A stretch of DNA of 64,000 bases from the NCBI GenBank assembly GCA_022393335.1, contig JAJEKB010021090.1, positions 1,202,175-1,266,174 of the forward strand, read 5' to 3'. Numbering within the stretch: the stretch's first letter is position 1; every line of letters starts with the position of its first letter. Shown piece by piece: positions 22,523 through 33,180 of this stretch. The position numbers and the translations under genes were made by a program. Origin of the DNA: Macrotrachela quadricornifera (taxonomy: Eukaryota > Rotifera > Eurotatoria > Philodinida > Philodinidae). The notes under the pieces are model-generated. The model searched no databases. It saw only the letters and a program-made list of their open reading frames with translations, and was not told the origin of the DNA.

Positions 22523-24266
22523 TCATTTAGAAATGATGTAAGAAGTTGTTTTTAGGTTTCTTTTTCTTTTCATTCTTTATTTCTTAGCTATTTTTCGATC
22601 CTAAATTTGATAAATTTATTCATATTTTTTCGTCATTGAGTCAATTCTATATGTTAAATTATTTTTTAATTTTAATTTTTACATATTTGTTTCAATTCAA
22701 AATTTAATAATTATTTTTTCTTAAATAATTTAATGGTATCAAAATGTTATTTATTTATATGCTATTAATTATTCTTATCATCGATACAATTTTATTTTTC
22801 CTAAATGAATTCTTTTAATTACTTGTTCAATTCAGAAGAAAGTAAATTAAAATTTTTTATTTGTTCATGATAAGTCAGTTCAAAATATATTTAAATGTAT
22901 TTTTATTTTTTATTTAATTATGTTCACATGCACACGAATAGCTAGTGAGATCTATTAAGTCATCTTGCAAAGGTACAGAAAAACAATGAGAACATAAAGA
23001 AGTTATAGGACAAACATCAACATTATCATGTTCAATTAATAATGAAGCTTTCGCAAGATGAAATAGAATATTCTTTTTTTATTTTGATCCAAGTTTTCTC
23101 AAAATTGATATTGTAATTTTATTATGATATATACGCTTAGAAAATTTGAATTAAATTTCACAAGAAATTATACAAAAAAATTGAAAAAGTTATTTCATAT
23201 ATTCTTGACAGAATCCTGAATACAATTACCAGCATATCTTGATAGGATCTTGAATTTTACACTCTTTATACATTCTATAGTTGAGCCTGGGATGATCCTG
23301 GATGAATCCTCGTATTTTCTTATCAAGATCGTGATCATATTTGCATTACATTCTCAAGATTCGTAGTGCTTATTCTTGAAGAGTTCCGAGAAAGATCTTG
23401 ATCAAATCTTGGCAAGATACTGATTAGAACCATCTTGCATTACCTTTGAAAAGATTTTCAACTAATACACGTATAATTCTTGCCAGAGCTCTCATAATAG
23501 GTTCTAGAGCATAACTAAAATTTACTCACAGTTAACTAAATCGTATCCAAAATTCTTGTGAGAATCCTATAAAGAGTTTGAAATAAGCCGTAGTAGAATC
23601 CTGAAATTTTGGTTCATCAGATAAGTTGAACAGGAGCTACAGGAAATCTTGAAAGTAACCATCTTTCATTCTTGACAGGATCCTGGCAATATAAATATTC
23701 CTGAATGATCTTTTATACTTTTTCAAGTGAACACGAATAAATACAGCATATAATAGCTTTCAAAGGTCTTAGCCAGATCCTTTGATTTTCTTGCTGATTA
23801 AAACTGGTACAAGTCTGAAAGTAGCTATTTTTGAAAAATTCTGAAGATATTTCTAACAGGAACCTTTCAGGATTATTGAACCCCGCTTTATAAGGATTCT
23901 TTCATTTTCTTGCTAAGATCCTAGTCTAATGTGTTAAGGATCCTGATAAGATTTATTGATGAGGGTTTAGCTGAGACCTTAGTGTAAACCTAACCGAATC
24001 TTAGCAAAAAATACTTTCCCATATTCTTTTCAAGGATCTAGATGAAATCCTGACAAGATTCTTCATCGACCACTCAGGAATGTATCTGAGCAAGAACCTG
24101 AAAAAGTCTTGAACAGGATCCTGCAGAAACTGGAAAAATCCTGGAAGCAGAATTCATCAGGATTGGAAGCAGGATCTTGAATAAAACTTGAAAGGATCTT
24201 TGAGATTCAGGATCTTGAAAGATCCTTCCAGGGTTTCGCAAGGAATGAGCAGGATTGAGACTAGGG

Positions 24267-25517
24267 AATACTCTATGTCGTTTATTTAAAGGACAAGGCA
24301 TTTGCTTTATGACGATTGCTTGAACAGGAATTGTTGCAAATCTATTGCCTGAAGGAAGAACTGCACACAATCGTTTCAAACTTCCTGTGCCTCTAATCGA
24401 GACATCCAGATCCAGCATTCGACCAAACAGTAAAGAAGCTCAAGCAATTAGAGAGGCTAAAGTTTTCATTTGGGACGAAGCACCAATGGCGTCGTCATAT
24501 GCTCTTAAGGCAGTTGATATTTTACTCCGAGATATAATGAACATCGATATACCTTTTGGAGGAAAAGTTATGGTATTGGGTGGAGATTTTCGTCAAGTGC
24601 TTCCAGTTGTTCGATTTGCCAGCAAATCTCAGTTAATCGCCGCAAGCCTGAAAATGTCTGAACTTTGGCCATGTTTCAAGATCATACATTTACATCAGAA
24701 TATGAGAACTGGGCCAGGTGAACAAGAATTCGCGAAGTGGTTGTTAAAGCTTGGCAATGGTGAGCTTCCATCAAATTCAGAAGAAGAAATTGAATTACCT
24801 CAGTGTTGCATATCGAATGGTGATTTGGTTGATGAAATATTTGGCCGAGAAATTTCCATCGACGATGTTTCTACTCTGTGCAACAGGGCAATCCTCTGCC
24901 CGAAAAACGAAGATTGTTTTGTGGTAAATGAAGAAATTCTCCAGCGACTACCCGGAAAAGAAAAATTATACACAAGTGTGGATGACGTGGAATGTGAAGA
25001 TGGTGAGGAGGCAAGTAATTACCCAACAGAATTCTTAATTAGTCTTACACCATCTGGAATGCCTCTCCATAAAATTAATCTAAAGATTGATGCTATTGTG
25101 ATGCTTCTTCGGAATCTTGATGTTAAGCAAGGCTTATGTAACGGAACTCGGCTTATTGTACGACGTTTACAAAATCATACCATTGATTGCGAAGTAGCAA
25201 CGGGATCTAACAAAGGAAATCGAGTTCTTATACCAAGAATTACTTTAACTCCTTCCGATGCGTTCATGCCATTTAAATTACGTAGACGTCAGTTCCCAAT
25301 TCGACTATCATTTGCTATGACAATTAATAAATCGCAAGATCAAACATTTGATCGATTAGGCCTTCTTTTACCACAACCAGTTTTCTGTCACAGACAACTG
25401 TACGCTGCTCTATCAAGAGTCCGTTCATCAACATCGATCAAAGTTAAAGTGATTTCAAAAGAACAGATTGGTAAAGCAAATAAAACTAAAAATGTCGTTT
25501 TTAAAGAAATTTTGTAA
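24267..25517 (+). pseudogene. Helitron helicase, C-terminal part
   Basis: Resumes the Pif1-like helicase directly after the P-loop (TLCRLFKGQGICFMTI). An ORF beginning in frame at 24345 runs 390 residues. Motifs: AKVFIWDEAPMASSYAL (Walker B, DE), VMVLGGDFRQVLPVV (motif III, GDFRQ), LHQNMRT (motif IV), LLRNLDVKQGLCNGTRL (motif V) and FAMTINKSQDQTFDRLGLLL...YAALSRVRS (motif VI; the usual SQGQ Gly is Asp). A TGA near 24329 (CATTGCTTGAACAGG) sits where other Helitrons have TGG. The helicase unwinds donor DNA in rolling-circle transposition. It is separated from its P-loop by 2.4 kb of foreign DNA and so cannot work. Confidence 0.87.
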
Positions 25518-25681
25518 AATTTTTGTGTTATTTCCAAAGAAATTCTGTAAATATTTTATTTTGAATAAAGGACAAACTATATAAATAACATATAATCCTA
25601 GAATATTTATATCGGTATCACGAGCTCTTCGATAATTTCTTTTACTGACGAAATAAACTATTTCTAAAACTTAAAGCGGCC

Positions 25682-25697
25682 GTGCAGTTTACTGCAC
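25682..25697 (+). terminator. Helitron 3' terminal hairpin (putative)
   Basis: Perfect GTGCAG-TTTA-CTGCAC hairpin, extended by CC/GG with a bulge, about 165 bp after the helicase stop. It matches the place and form of the subterminal hairpin that acts as a Helitron replication terminator. The expected CTRRT end is not clean, hence moderate confidence. Confidence 0.5.
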
Positions 25698-25710
25698 TGG
25701 TCTCCACTTG

Positions 25711-26491
25711 TATAATACTATTTTTTACGCTCTTCTTTGGAGAATGATTAGCAGTTAAATTTTGTTTGGATTCATTCATTTTATATTATTTAGAAAAATA
25801 AATATATTTTTATATTTAATCTGCATTCTTTCTTGATGAAGTAGAATACTTAAAAGGATTTTGTCTTTTTATAATTGAATTACCAAAAAAAATTCAATGA
25901 ACGAATAAACATCTGGAGAGCTTGAACCGCCGTATAAGTACTCCATTTCCTACTCATCTTCATACACCGGATATAAGCATACGAAGAGAACACACTTCTT
26001 TACGATAAAAATCCGAAGAATCGCAAGTCTACCTATGATAAAGAAAAACATTTTATAACAAGATTGATGATACATTGTCTCGTCTTTTCTATCACAATGA
26101 CATTGGTAAAATAAGTGTCAAATACGTGCGTACTATAAAAACAAATATTGTTAAAAATTGAACAATAGTTTTGTTACTTAATTTTCTTTCCTTCTGTTTG
26201 TCGATCGATAAATTTATGAGATAGCAAACTAATCGTTGAATCTCTTTTTCGGTACTATCCCTCACATAATTTATTAAATGTTGGAAGATTTTTATATCTA
26301 TCCATATTAATAAGTAAATTATGTAGAGCTGAAACTACCTGATGACGATCCGTGAGAAAGATCGAAATCTAGATTGTAGTGTTTGTTATAGATAATACTC
26401 ACCCTCACCCTCAAGTTAGTAATCAAGATTCTCTCATTCTGACATAAATAAGAGAAATTGTAAAATCCTGTTGTTCGTCTCACAACACATC
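25711..26491. other. Intergenic stretch, nothing recognised
   Basis: AT-rich spacer between the Helitron and a decayed gene. No convincing frame or repeat. Confidence 0.4.
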
Positions 26492-26992
26492 ATGAACGTT
26501 GACTTTTAGACTACTGCTCCATCACTTGAACAATCACTTAATCAATAAAATGATGATAATCTTAATCTATCAAACAAGTCTGATGATGATGATGATGAAG
26601 AAAAAGATCGTGATCGTTTAACAATCGCTTCTCTTTCTTCAATGTCTCAATACAAATCATCCGTAATGTTTCAAAACGAAATAACACCATCACCTTCTGA
26701 TTAACAATCTTCCAACAAAGCTTACTCGAAACGAAATACAACTAATCATTCTGATGAATTAGCATCAACAAAATCAGGACAAAATAAACAAAATACATTT
26801 GTGCAAACCGAAGAGTATTCTCCACACCTCACCCTAAACCGTAGCCAATCACAACCTCTATCCTCATGTACAACAATAACAAAAAAAACATTCCATGAGA
26901 CTTCCAGCAAAACGAGCTCGAAAAAAGTGATTTTTACTTCCAAAACTATATTTTCTTCCATATCTCCTAGTTTATATATCTTTCATTATTGA
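26492..26992 (+). pseudogene. Decayed gene of unknown family (three in-frame stops)
   Basis: From ATG 26492 one frame runs about 166 codons with protein-like composition: a DDDDDEEKDRDR acidic tract, then Ser/Gln/Thr-rich sequence such as TFVQTEEYSPHLTLNRSQSQ. It is interrupted by TAG at 26507, TAA at 26546 and TAA at 26702. Each stop is one C-to-T change away from a Gln codon, in a protein already rich in Gln. The frame ends at 26990. Splice-like signals continue downstream to about 27480 (for example acttctag|ATCTGG at 27202 and AAGAG|gtaag near 27310), so more exon remnants may follow. I recognise no domain. Confidence 0.45.
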
Positions 26993-27202
26993 TTTTATAC
27001 TTACTTTCTCTATATTTTTATTTGCATTAAAACACGAAAAGGAACTCATCTCGTATGAAAATTACTTTATAAACTATTATGATACAAAATGCATGTCTTT
27101 ATTCATCTTCAATCAGACGCATATCGAGATACATCACAGAAAGTAAGTTCAATTTTATTCAAAGAAAAAATAAAATTAATTTTTTTATTTCTTTACTTCT
27201 AG

Positions 27203-27480
27203 ATCTGGCCTTTGGAATGGTGTAGAATCAAAACGTAGTTTCAATATATTAATCAAGAGTAAATTTGTATTTTTTTATAGAATGGTGATGACTGGCAGTT
27301 CAAGAGGTAAGTTGTTCTTTTGTATATGACTTCATTCGTTTTAGTTTTTGTTTTGGTTTGGATTCTCTTTGTAGAATTTCTAGAATAAATATCTCTGTGC
27401 CACTTGATAAGATTGATTCAAGCAACAATGAAATACCTGGTATTGTGGTAGCTATACTCACCCTCTAGTTTTAAACAACA
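27203..27480 (+). other. Possible exon remnants between splice-like signals
   Basis: Short open segments lie between AG and GT signals: 27203-27312 (containing GLWNGVESKRSFNILIK), and about 27377-27440 (ISVPLDKIDSSNNEIP) after ctttgtag. They may belong to the decayed gene upstream or to an independent remnant. A 22-bp intron at 27259-27280 would be needed for one reading, and that is doubtful. No family recognised. Confidence 0.25.
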
Positions 27481-27562
27481 CATTCATTTATTTATTCAAT
27501 TAGTTATTGTTGTTGACTTATATCGATTGCTGAAAAGCAAGAGTTAAGATTAGCAAATTAAT

Positions 27563-28042
27563 TTATATCTTAGATATATAGGTTAATTTGATTTCATTGG
27601 ATCGTTTGACTGATATTGGATCCCATTTGATAGAACACTCTTTTAAAAATTCACGAAATGTATTATTTTCAACCAAGTTTAATGGCAAATTGCATTTAAT
27701 AATCAAATATTTAGCAATAGCTACATTTAAACGATTTTGTTTAGATTTGGATGATGTTAATTCCGATGATTGTTCACCATTATTTTTAATAATTACATCT
27801 TGTAATAATACTTCATCTTGTTTAGAAAACATTTGTTCATATTCACGCGAATGCTTTCTTTTCAAATATTTGAGAAAGTTACTAAAAATTCCAGTTTTAT
27901 ATTTATAATCTTGATTGCATAACTTGCAATGACCATTGGTCCTATTCTCTTCAATAAATGAAAAGTCAAAATATTGTTTCCAACGTTCACCAGCCATTTG
28001 TTGCTTATAATGATTTAATAAAGATTTTATTTGGAAAATCAA
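27563..28042 (-). pseudogene. hAT transposase N-terminal fragment (BED zinc finger)
   Basis: A 159-residue frame on the minus strand. It contains a BED-type zinc finger: the aromatic start (ERWKQYFDF), C-x2-C in HCKLCNQDY and a K-H-S-R-E-Y segment (LKYLKRKHSREYEQMF) after about 22 residues. It then has the linker NRLNVAIAKYLIIKCNLPLNLVENNTFREFL, which matches the start of a hAT RNase-H domain. The catalytic domain and dimerisation region (usually 400+ more residues) are absent downstream, where the sequence runs into non-coding DNA and a piggyBac relic. The fragment could bind DNA but not transpose. Confidence 0.7.
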
Positions 28043-28194
28043 GATGTTGCTTCACTCCAAGTTGTTAGCTGGTGATATGCCTCGCTATCGAGCAGTTAAA
28101 GATCGTGTCGGCTCTAATATACCAATCAATTCTCACTGTATACTTTTTCACGACGTTTCTGTTCCCTCCATTTCTTATTATTGATTTTCAATTA

Positions 28195-29507
28195 CCCCTT
28201 TCGCCGCGATGTGGCCCACCGGTGGACCACGCTATACTTTAAGAAGAAACGGTATAGAAAAGCACTTTCTTCTGCTTTTTTTCCTTTGGTGGGACGTTAA
28301 ATATAATCTGTCATCTGCACTGTCTTTGATATTATTTTAGTTCTTTATACCATAACATGATGCTTTTGGTTAAAACATTCAAGACAAAAAAATTTATCAC
28401 AGTCAGGACAGAAGGTTTTTATTTTCTTTGCTACTGCATAGCTCACTTCCCTTGATTGTTGTTCTCTGTTTTATTCGTAGCAGCTCGCACAGTGTCTGCG
28501 GACATCACGGGCAGATTCCTCCATTTCTTCAAGCTTGTGATCCGCCAACTTGCGTTTCGTTTGGCTTATTGAACGTTCTCTCGGACCAGGTTTTAGATTC
28601 TCGTATGACACACCCAGAAGTAAAGACCGCACGAGACTTTCACGAAACTGTAGCATTGTCGCACGACTTTTGTCATAATTTTCTTTGTAAATCAAGTAAA
28701 CATTTACTATCGACATTCCAAATATCATTTCAAATGCCACCTTGTGATACCATTTTTTGGACCGTCGAAGACATGTATAGTATGTTGATAACTATTCCAA
28801 AAAATTTGAGCATTTCTTCATAAGTAGTTGGTTTCCACTAAAGAGTTTTCGATCGTCTGGTGCGCTCCTGCGTTTTTATGTGTTGTTCTGCATATCGATT
28901 GGTTTCACGAACCATGAGACTTATAATCTCATCAGTGATAAAATGTCGGTAGCAATCGATAGGATTGATCGCACCATCTTCCAAATTTGCCGATACTTCT
29001 TCCATCATTCCATAATCCTCCGAGAATTCGGTATCCGATTCTGATTCTATTCCGTCCCAGACTTGTGAATCCATATCTTCATCACCATCATCCGTAACTT
29101 GTTCTTCAGAGCTTGATGACTCGAATTGCATTCTTGAAAAACTATTATCCAAACTGCTCACATCACTCTGTGAGTCGCTGCTTTCCTCTGTATCGGTTTC
29201 TTCAAACAGCATGTAAATTGAAAATTTTGAACAATGTAGGTTGTGTTTATTTCGTTATCTGGACTATAATGATGTATGTATTTATATATACATTTATGGG
29301 CAAATTGGAAAAATCTTATGTATCACAGAACAAAAGAGGATAGAAAAAACCAACGTTGCTTATCTTATTGGGAAAATCCTAATGGCAAGTAGGGATACTT
29401 CCTATAAACAGAAAATACCAATAAGTACATTTCTTGAGCGTGAAAATGAAGGAAAATTGATATATTGAAGCTGTTTTCTTCGAAAAATCGAATCGCGGTG
29501 AAAGGGC
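28195..29507 (-). mobile_element. piggyBac element, internally deleted
   Basis: The ends match as inverted repeats: CCCCTTTCGCCGCGATG at 28195 and its counterpart (reverse complement CCCTTTCACCGCGAT) ending at 29507. The matching extends outward into AATTA on both sides, so the TTAA target is not cleanly preserved. Between them lie only the N-terminal and C-terminal parts of a piggyBac transposase, on the minus strand. At 1.3 kb this is a deletion derivative that could have been mobilised in trans. Confidence 0.75.
28345..29212 (-). pseudogene. piggyBac transposase lacking its catalytic core
   Basis: The N-terminal part (29212-28800) has an acidic Ser/Glu head and then the piggyBac entry motif INPIDCYRHFITDEIISLMVRETNRYAEQ. 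A TAG at 28838 follows, then KPTTYEEMLKFFGIVIN. The sequence then jumps to the C-terminal end: KWYHKVAFEMIFGMSIVN, VSYENLKPGP and a Cys-rich tail (RRHCASCYEK, FCPDCDKFFCLECF) ending at TAA 28345-28347. The roughly 300 residues with the catalytic aspartates are missing, and the junction near 28770 changes frame. Intact relatives excise precisely at TTAA. This copy keeps only the outer parts. Confidence 0.8.
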
Positions 29508-31529
29508 TAATTCGATTTATGATATAAATATAATTTTAGAAGTTAATGATCATTTCGAAAATAAGTACTAAAATAGCGTATAAACTCAACCATTTATATC
29601 ATTTATTATAGGGTGCCGACAATGCGAACATAGTCTCAACAAATGTTTCTTTCCAGTCGAAAAATTCGAAATACTTGAGAGTAGTCATTTGTTTTCGAAA
29701 AACGATATCTTTTCCAAAATATGTAAAATTTTCCGCTTTGTCCTTTTTTTTCAGATTTAGCATCAAAAATTGAATATAAATAAGTTGTTAAATTAGGAAA
29801 GACAAGATGAATCGAATGAGACAAAACATGTGGCTTTATCACTTAGGTAGAAAAACTAGATAGGTTTATAGAGTCGAGTTACACGTAGTGCACTCAAGGC
29901 GATTCGAAGTGCTACCACCAATAGAGGTTTGGATCGAGAGTCAATTTAACAACTTGTTTATATTCCGTTTTTTATGCTGAATCTAAAAAGCTCATTTTCA
30001 GAAGCTGGAAAAAAGGACGAAACCGAAAATTTTACACGTTTTGAAAAAGATGTATTTTTTCGAAAAAATAACGGCTTCTGTCGGGTGTGGCGATATTTTT
30101 TATAGAAGAAGAGTTAGCGCTAATGGTATTACGCTTTCTTATATTTCTTCATATCAGGAATCGTGTTGCTTTCATACAAAACATGTCCGATGTGATAAAA
30201 ATCAGGGGAAAATCGACGATTTAATTGCAATATATCGAAGGATTTTGCTACCTAGTAAAGGCGATTCATAAGAGTCTTTTCATTGACATTTCAATATTTT
30301 TTTTCTTTTCTCATACAGGAACTATTGCTTTGTAGGAAACGTCAATATCTTTTATTTCAGCATTTATGTACCAAACAGGAAGGCATTTTTCGGGATAAAA
30401 GTCAGATACACAAGTGTAAGCTGAAAAAAATCAGAAAAAAATAGGGAAATATGCACATACACGTATCTCAAACAAGTATTAGCATCTGCTTTTTGTTGGT
30501 TAAAACTTATCAACCAGTAAAAATTGTGATGAAACTTCTATGCTATATCATGCGACATCTATTATTAAATCAGCTGCAGTTTGAGAAATTATTTAGAATT
30601 GCTATTGCCATCTTCTCTTAGTGAAAATAGATTAAGTAAATCATCGATTAATCACGCTTAATTGGCGATTTTTTGTCGAAATCGTGATTAATCTCCCAAA
30701 GTCTGGCGATTTTGATGACAAGGAGCTTTTTCTATCATCTAGTTGATTATATCATTATTATTCCACTTAAATAAAATAATTAAATAAAAGAATATTTCAA
30801 TCTATAACAATATTTTTCAGGAAGATTAATGAGCAGGTCTAGTAAGCGTTAATCATTCAGTCGAGGGTCAAGCGAGACCGGCCACGTCGTGCGTTATTTA
30901 TTTTAGTTCTAGTGCAGAATAGATCTAGAAAAATAGTATGACACATATTAGACACGGTTCACCGGTACACTGATGATGCGGTGCCCCGATGGTTCACCAT
31001 CACCGGTGCATCCCTAAATGTAGTCCTGCGCAAGTTTTTTTTACTATCTCGACGCATTCCTTAGTTCTGCTATGGTCTCGAGAATGGCAACTCAGAAAAT
31101 TCTCGTTCCAACGCAGCATGAAAATTTCGAGATCGGATGATGACCATTTTATGTCCGATTTTTTTTTACGAGATTTCGTTTGTCTTCAGTAACCCCGAAA
31201 AAAAGGCGATTTTATCCGATTTCGCACTTCGAGATAATTAAAACGAAAAGTGAACCAAAGTTAGACGCCAATTTCTATTCTCAAGTATTTTACAGCTGCG
31301 AGACCATATGATCAGAGATAATGAATCATATTTACATCGTTTTATTCAATTTTCACGAAATATTGATTTCCAGAGAAACTCATATTCATGTGCTTCGCAC
31401 CGCATTCCGTAGTCGAGTGAAACTCGAATACCATCTAGTTGATTAACTATTTATTTTTCATTACTTCTTTTTCGACAAGAATCAACCTTACCAAATCAAC
31501 AAAAAATATGCATGATGTTCTAATTTGTT
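29508..31529. other. Non-coding stretch with a possible hAT end
   Basis: No recognisable gene. A small hairpin (ATTAATCACG...CGTGATTAAT) sits at 30645-30695. Near 30940-31016, read on the minus strand, the sequence starts TAGGGATGCACCGGTGATGG, which resembles the start of hAT transposons (AGGGATGCACCG). No partner end was found. Confidence 0.35.
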
Positions 31530-32318
31530 TTAATCATCCGGTATAAGCTCATAAGTATCAATAGGCATGTCCAAGTATCGAAACCCGAGAAGATCTTTAA
31601 CGGGCAAATTGAGTTGTAAATATTCTCTGACATGTAATTGTCCAGTTGAATCCTTTGTGAATCCACTACCATCAAATAAACCCAAAAAACCCAATCGATT
31701 ATAGAGAAAACCACGAGACTCTTCCAATGTTCCATCACATGCCATAAATCTTTCTTCTGTCATAAAACGAGGATTAGTCGTAAGACCATTGACAGATAAT
31801 TCATGGACATCAAAGTAGGATGCTCCTTGAAGATATGATGATCGAGCTCGGACTTCAATTTCATCGAAGGTCATTGATTTGAATGCATCTGCATGTTGAC
31901 ATATTTTAGTTGAAATAGACTTTGGATAATACTTATCTATGAGTGATAATATTCCATCCCACGTTGCTAGAACACACTGATCTGATCTATAAAATACACC
32001 TAAACGAAAACGTCTACCAATTTCTAGTCTCTTTCGAATCCATCGATCTTCAAAACCAATTGAACGTAATGCTTGAACATTCGATTGTTTCAAAAACAAA
32101 TTTAAACCATCACCACCCATCACCCAAGCAAACTTTTTATCTCCTTGTAAATACTCAAAATATGCTTCGTTCGAACCTTGTGATACTCGACCAGCTATCA
32201 TATCTAAATCTTTTTCACTCATTGTATTCTCACCCTCGTCTGGTTTGCTTTTCGATTGAAAAATTTTACTAAATCTATCGATAATATTCCCATCGCTTGA
32301 TGTAATTTGATTTGCCAT
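31530..32318 (-). CDS. Single-exon protein of unknown family, 262 aa
   Basis: The frame is open from an upstream non-ATG position, but the first ATG (32316-32318, MANQITSSDG) is the likely start. The product is a well-composed globular protein with no signal peptide or membrane helix. Recognisable stretches are DMIAGRVSQGSNEAYFEYLQ, DRWIRKRLEIGRRFRLGVFY, CVLATWDGILSLIDKYYP, FDEIEVRARSSYLQ and PVKDLLGFRYLDMPIDTYEL. I do not recognise the family. No intron, although most intact host genes here have them; a horizontally acquired gene is one possible reading, without further support. The gene is unbroken and flanked by non-coding DNA on both sides. Confidence 0.6.
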   Translation of the reverse strand: MANQITSSDGNIIDRFSKIFQSKSKPDEGENTMSEKDLDMIAGRVSQGSNEAYFEYLQGDKKFAWVMGGDGLNLFLKQSNVQALRSIGFEDRWIRKRLEIGRRFRLGVFYRSDQCVLATWDGILSLIDKYYPKSISTKICQHADAFKSMTFDEIEVRARSSYLQGASYFDVHELSVNGLTTNPRFMTEERFMACDGTLEESRGFLYNRLGFLGLFDGSGFTKDSTGQLHVREYLQLNLPVKDLLGFRYLDMPIDTYELIPDD

Positions 32319-33180
32319 TGATTGTTTTACAATTTTGAACAACACTCACATTCACCCATATCAATACTTATCTTTCTAGAATATGAAGTAAATCAACATC
32401 ACGAGGGAGAAAGAGAACACGAAGATAAAGATGTGATGGACATGTGTAGAACAGCATATCTTCCAGGTGAATCTTACTGAAATCAGATACGATTTCTTCA
32501 GTTTTCAAATGAAACATGCATGATCTTTCAAGAATCAAAAGTTGAAAATATTCGCATCTATTAACAAGATTAATAATTTGTTGAATTTTGCATATCAATA
32601 CTACAGACACTTTCCCTAATAACGACGCAAAAATAATACATCATTTTGTTTTGCCTCGCGTTCATTTCATTCAGCACCGATTTGTAATAACTTTATATTT
32701 GGGGAAGGTTTCGATGACGCTCTTTCTAACGGTATATTTGTTATTTATTTTCTCGCATGTTTTCATAGAGAAATCACCGGTCTACGGTCAAGAAGTTTCA
32801 TCGTCGTTATTAGGTATCCCTTCCGTAATAACGACACATTGCTAAGAGATGTAATATTCTTACATAATATGAATAACCCCTGTATAGCCGGATGTTGACT
32901 ACTGGCAATATTGCAAGACTGTTTTATGAAGAACTATTTCAAACTGATGCTGAATACCGATCTTATATCGCGATAATTAGGAGCACATATTGCTCAATTT
33001 ATTCATCTTCCTTTCTGAGAATAGTCCAGTAACAGCTAAATGTCTTGGAAAATCAATATTATCACAATTATCGTTTTGCGGCACATGGGTTAAACTCAAT
33101 GTGCAAGTCACCTACTCAGAAACTTTCCTAGATAGGTGATCGATGCGTCTCACTGTTAACAACAGCGTTGCAGTAATATA
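32319..33180. other. Intergenic stretch, nothing recognised
   Basis: Spacer between the start of the minus-strand unknown gene and the MITE. Overlapping frames of 80-85 codons on opposite strands are not convincing. Confidence 0.35.

Larger units (their letters stand above)
21895..24266. mobile_element. GGATCCTG-rich non-coding element
   Basis: This 2372-bp insertion separates the helicase P-loop from the rest of the helicase. Termini are CCCTAGGGAAAATC and GAGACTAGGG, giving a short inverted CCCTAG/CTAGGG, with AA on both sides as a possible 2-bp duplication. The outer parts (21910-22440 and 23200-24266) are packed with variants of AGGATCCTG, CAGGATC and GATCCTG in both orientations. The middle (22550-23200) is AT-rich. 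A roughly 121-bp direct duplication (AATCCTGAAAGAAGTGTG units at 21991 and 22112) and a tRNA-like sequence lie inside. No coding frame. Related motif arrays occur at 46673-46850 and 63323-64000. Confidence 0.75.
14561..25710 (+). mobile_element. Helitron, about 11 kb, with two nested insertions
   Basis: The 5' end starts TCTATATTATAATGTTGAGTG after an A, as expected for Helitrons (insertion between A and T). The coding region encodes an N-terminal domain, an HUH Rep domain and a Pif1-like helicase. A 6-bp GC-rich hairpin (GTGCAG-TTTA-CTGCAC, 25682-25697) lies about 165 bp past the helicase stop and resembles the 3' terminal hairpin. The exact 3' end is uncertain because no clean CTRRT follows; CACTTG near 25710 is my best guess. 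An antisense RTE LINE (15678-19106) and a GGATCCTG-rich element (21895-24266) lie inside, so the Helitron itself is only about 5.3 kb. Confidence 0.85.

Noticed and set aside
27259..27280. A 22-bp intron
   Set aside because: Shorter than any intron fixed elsewhere in the window; the open reading continues through it.
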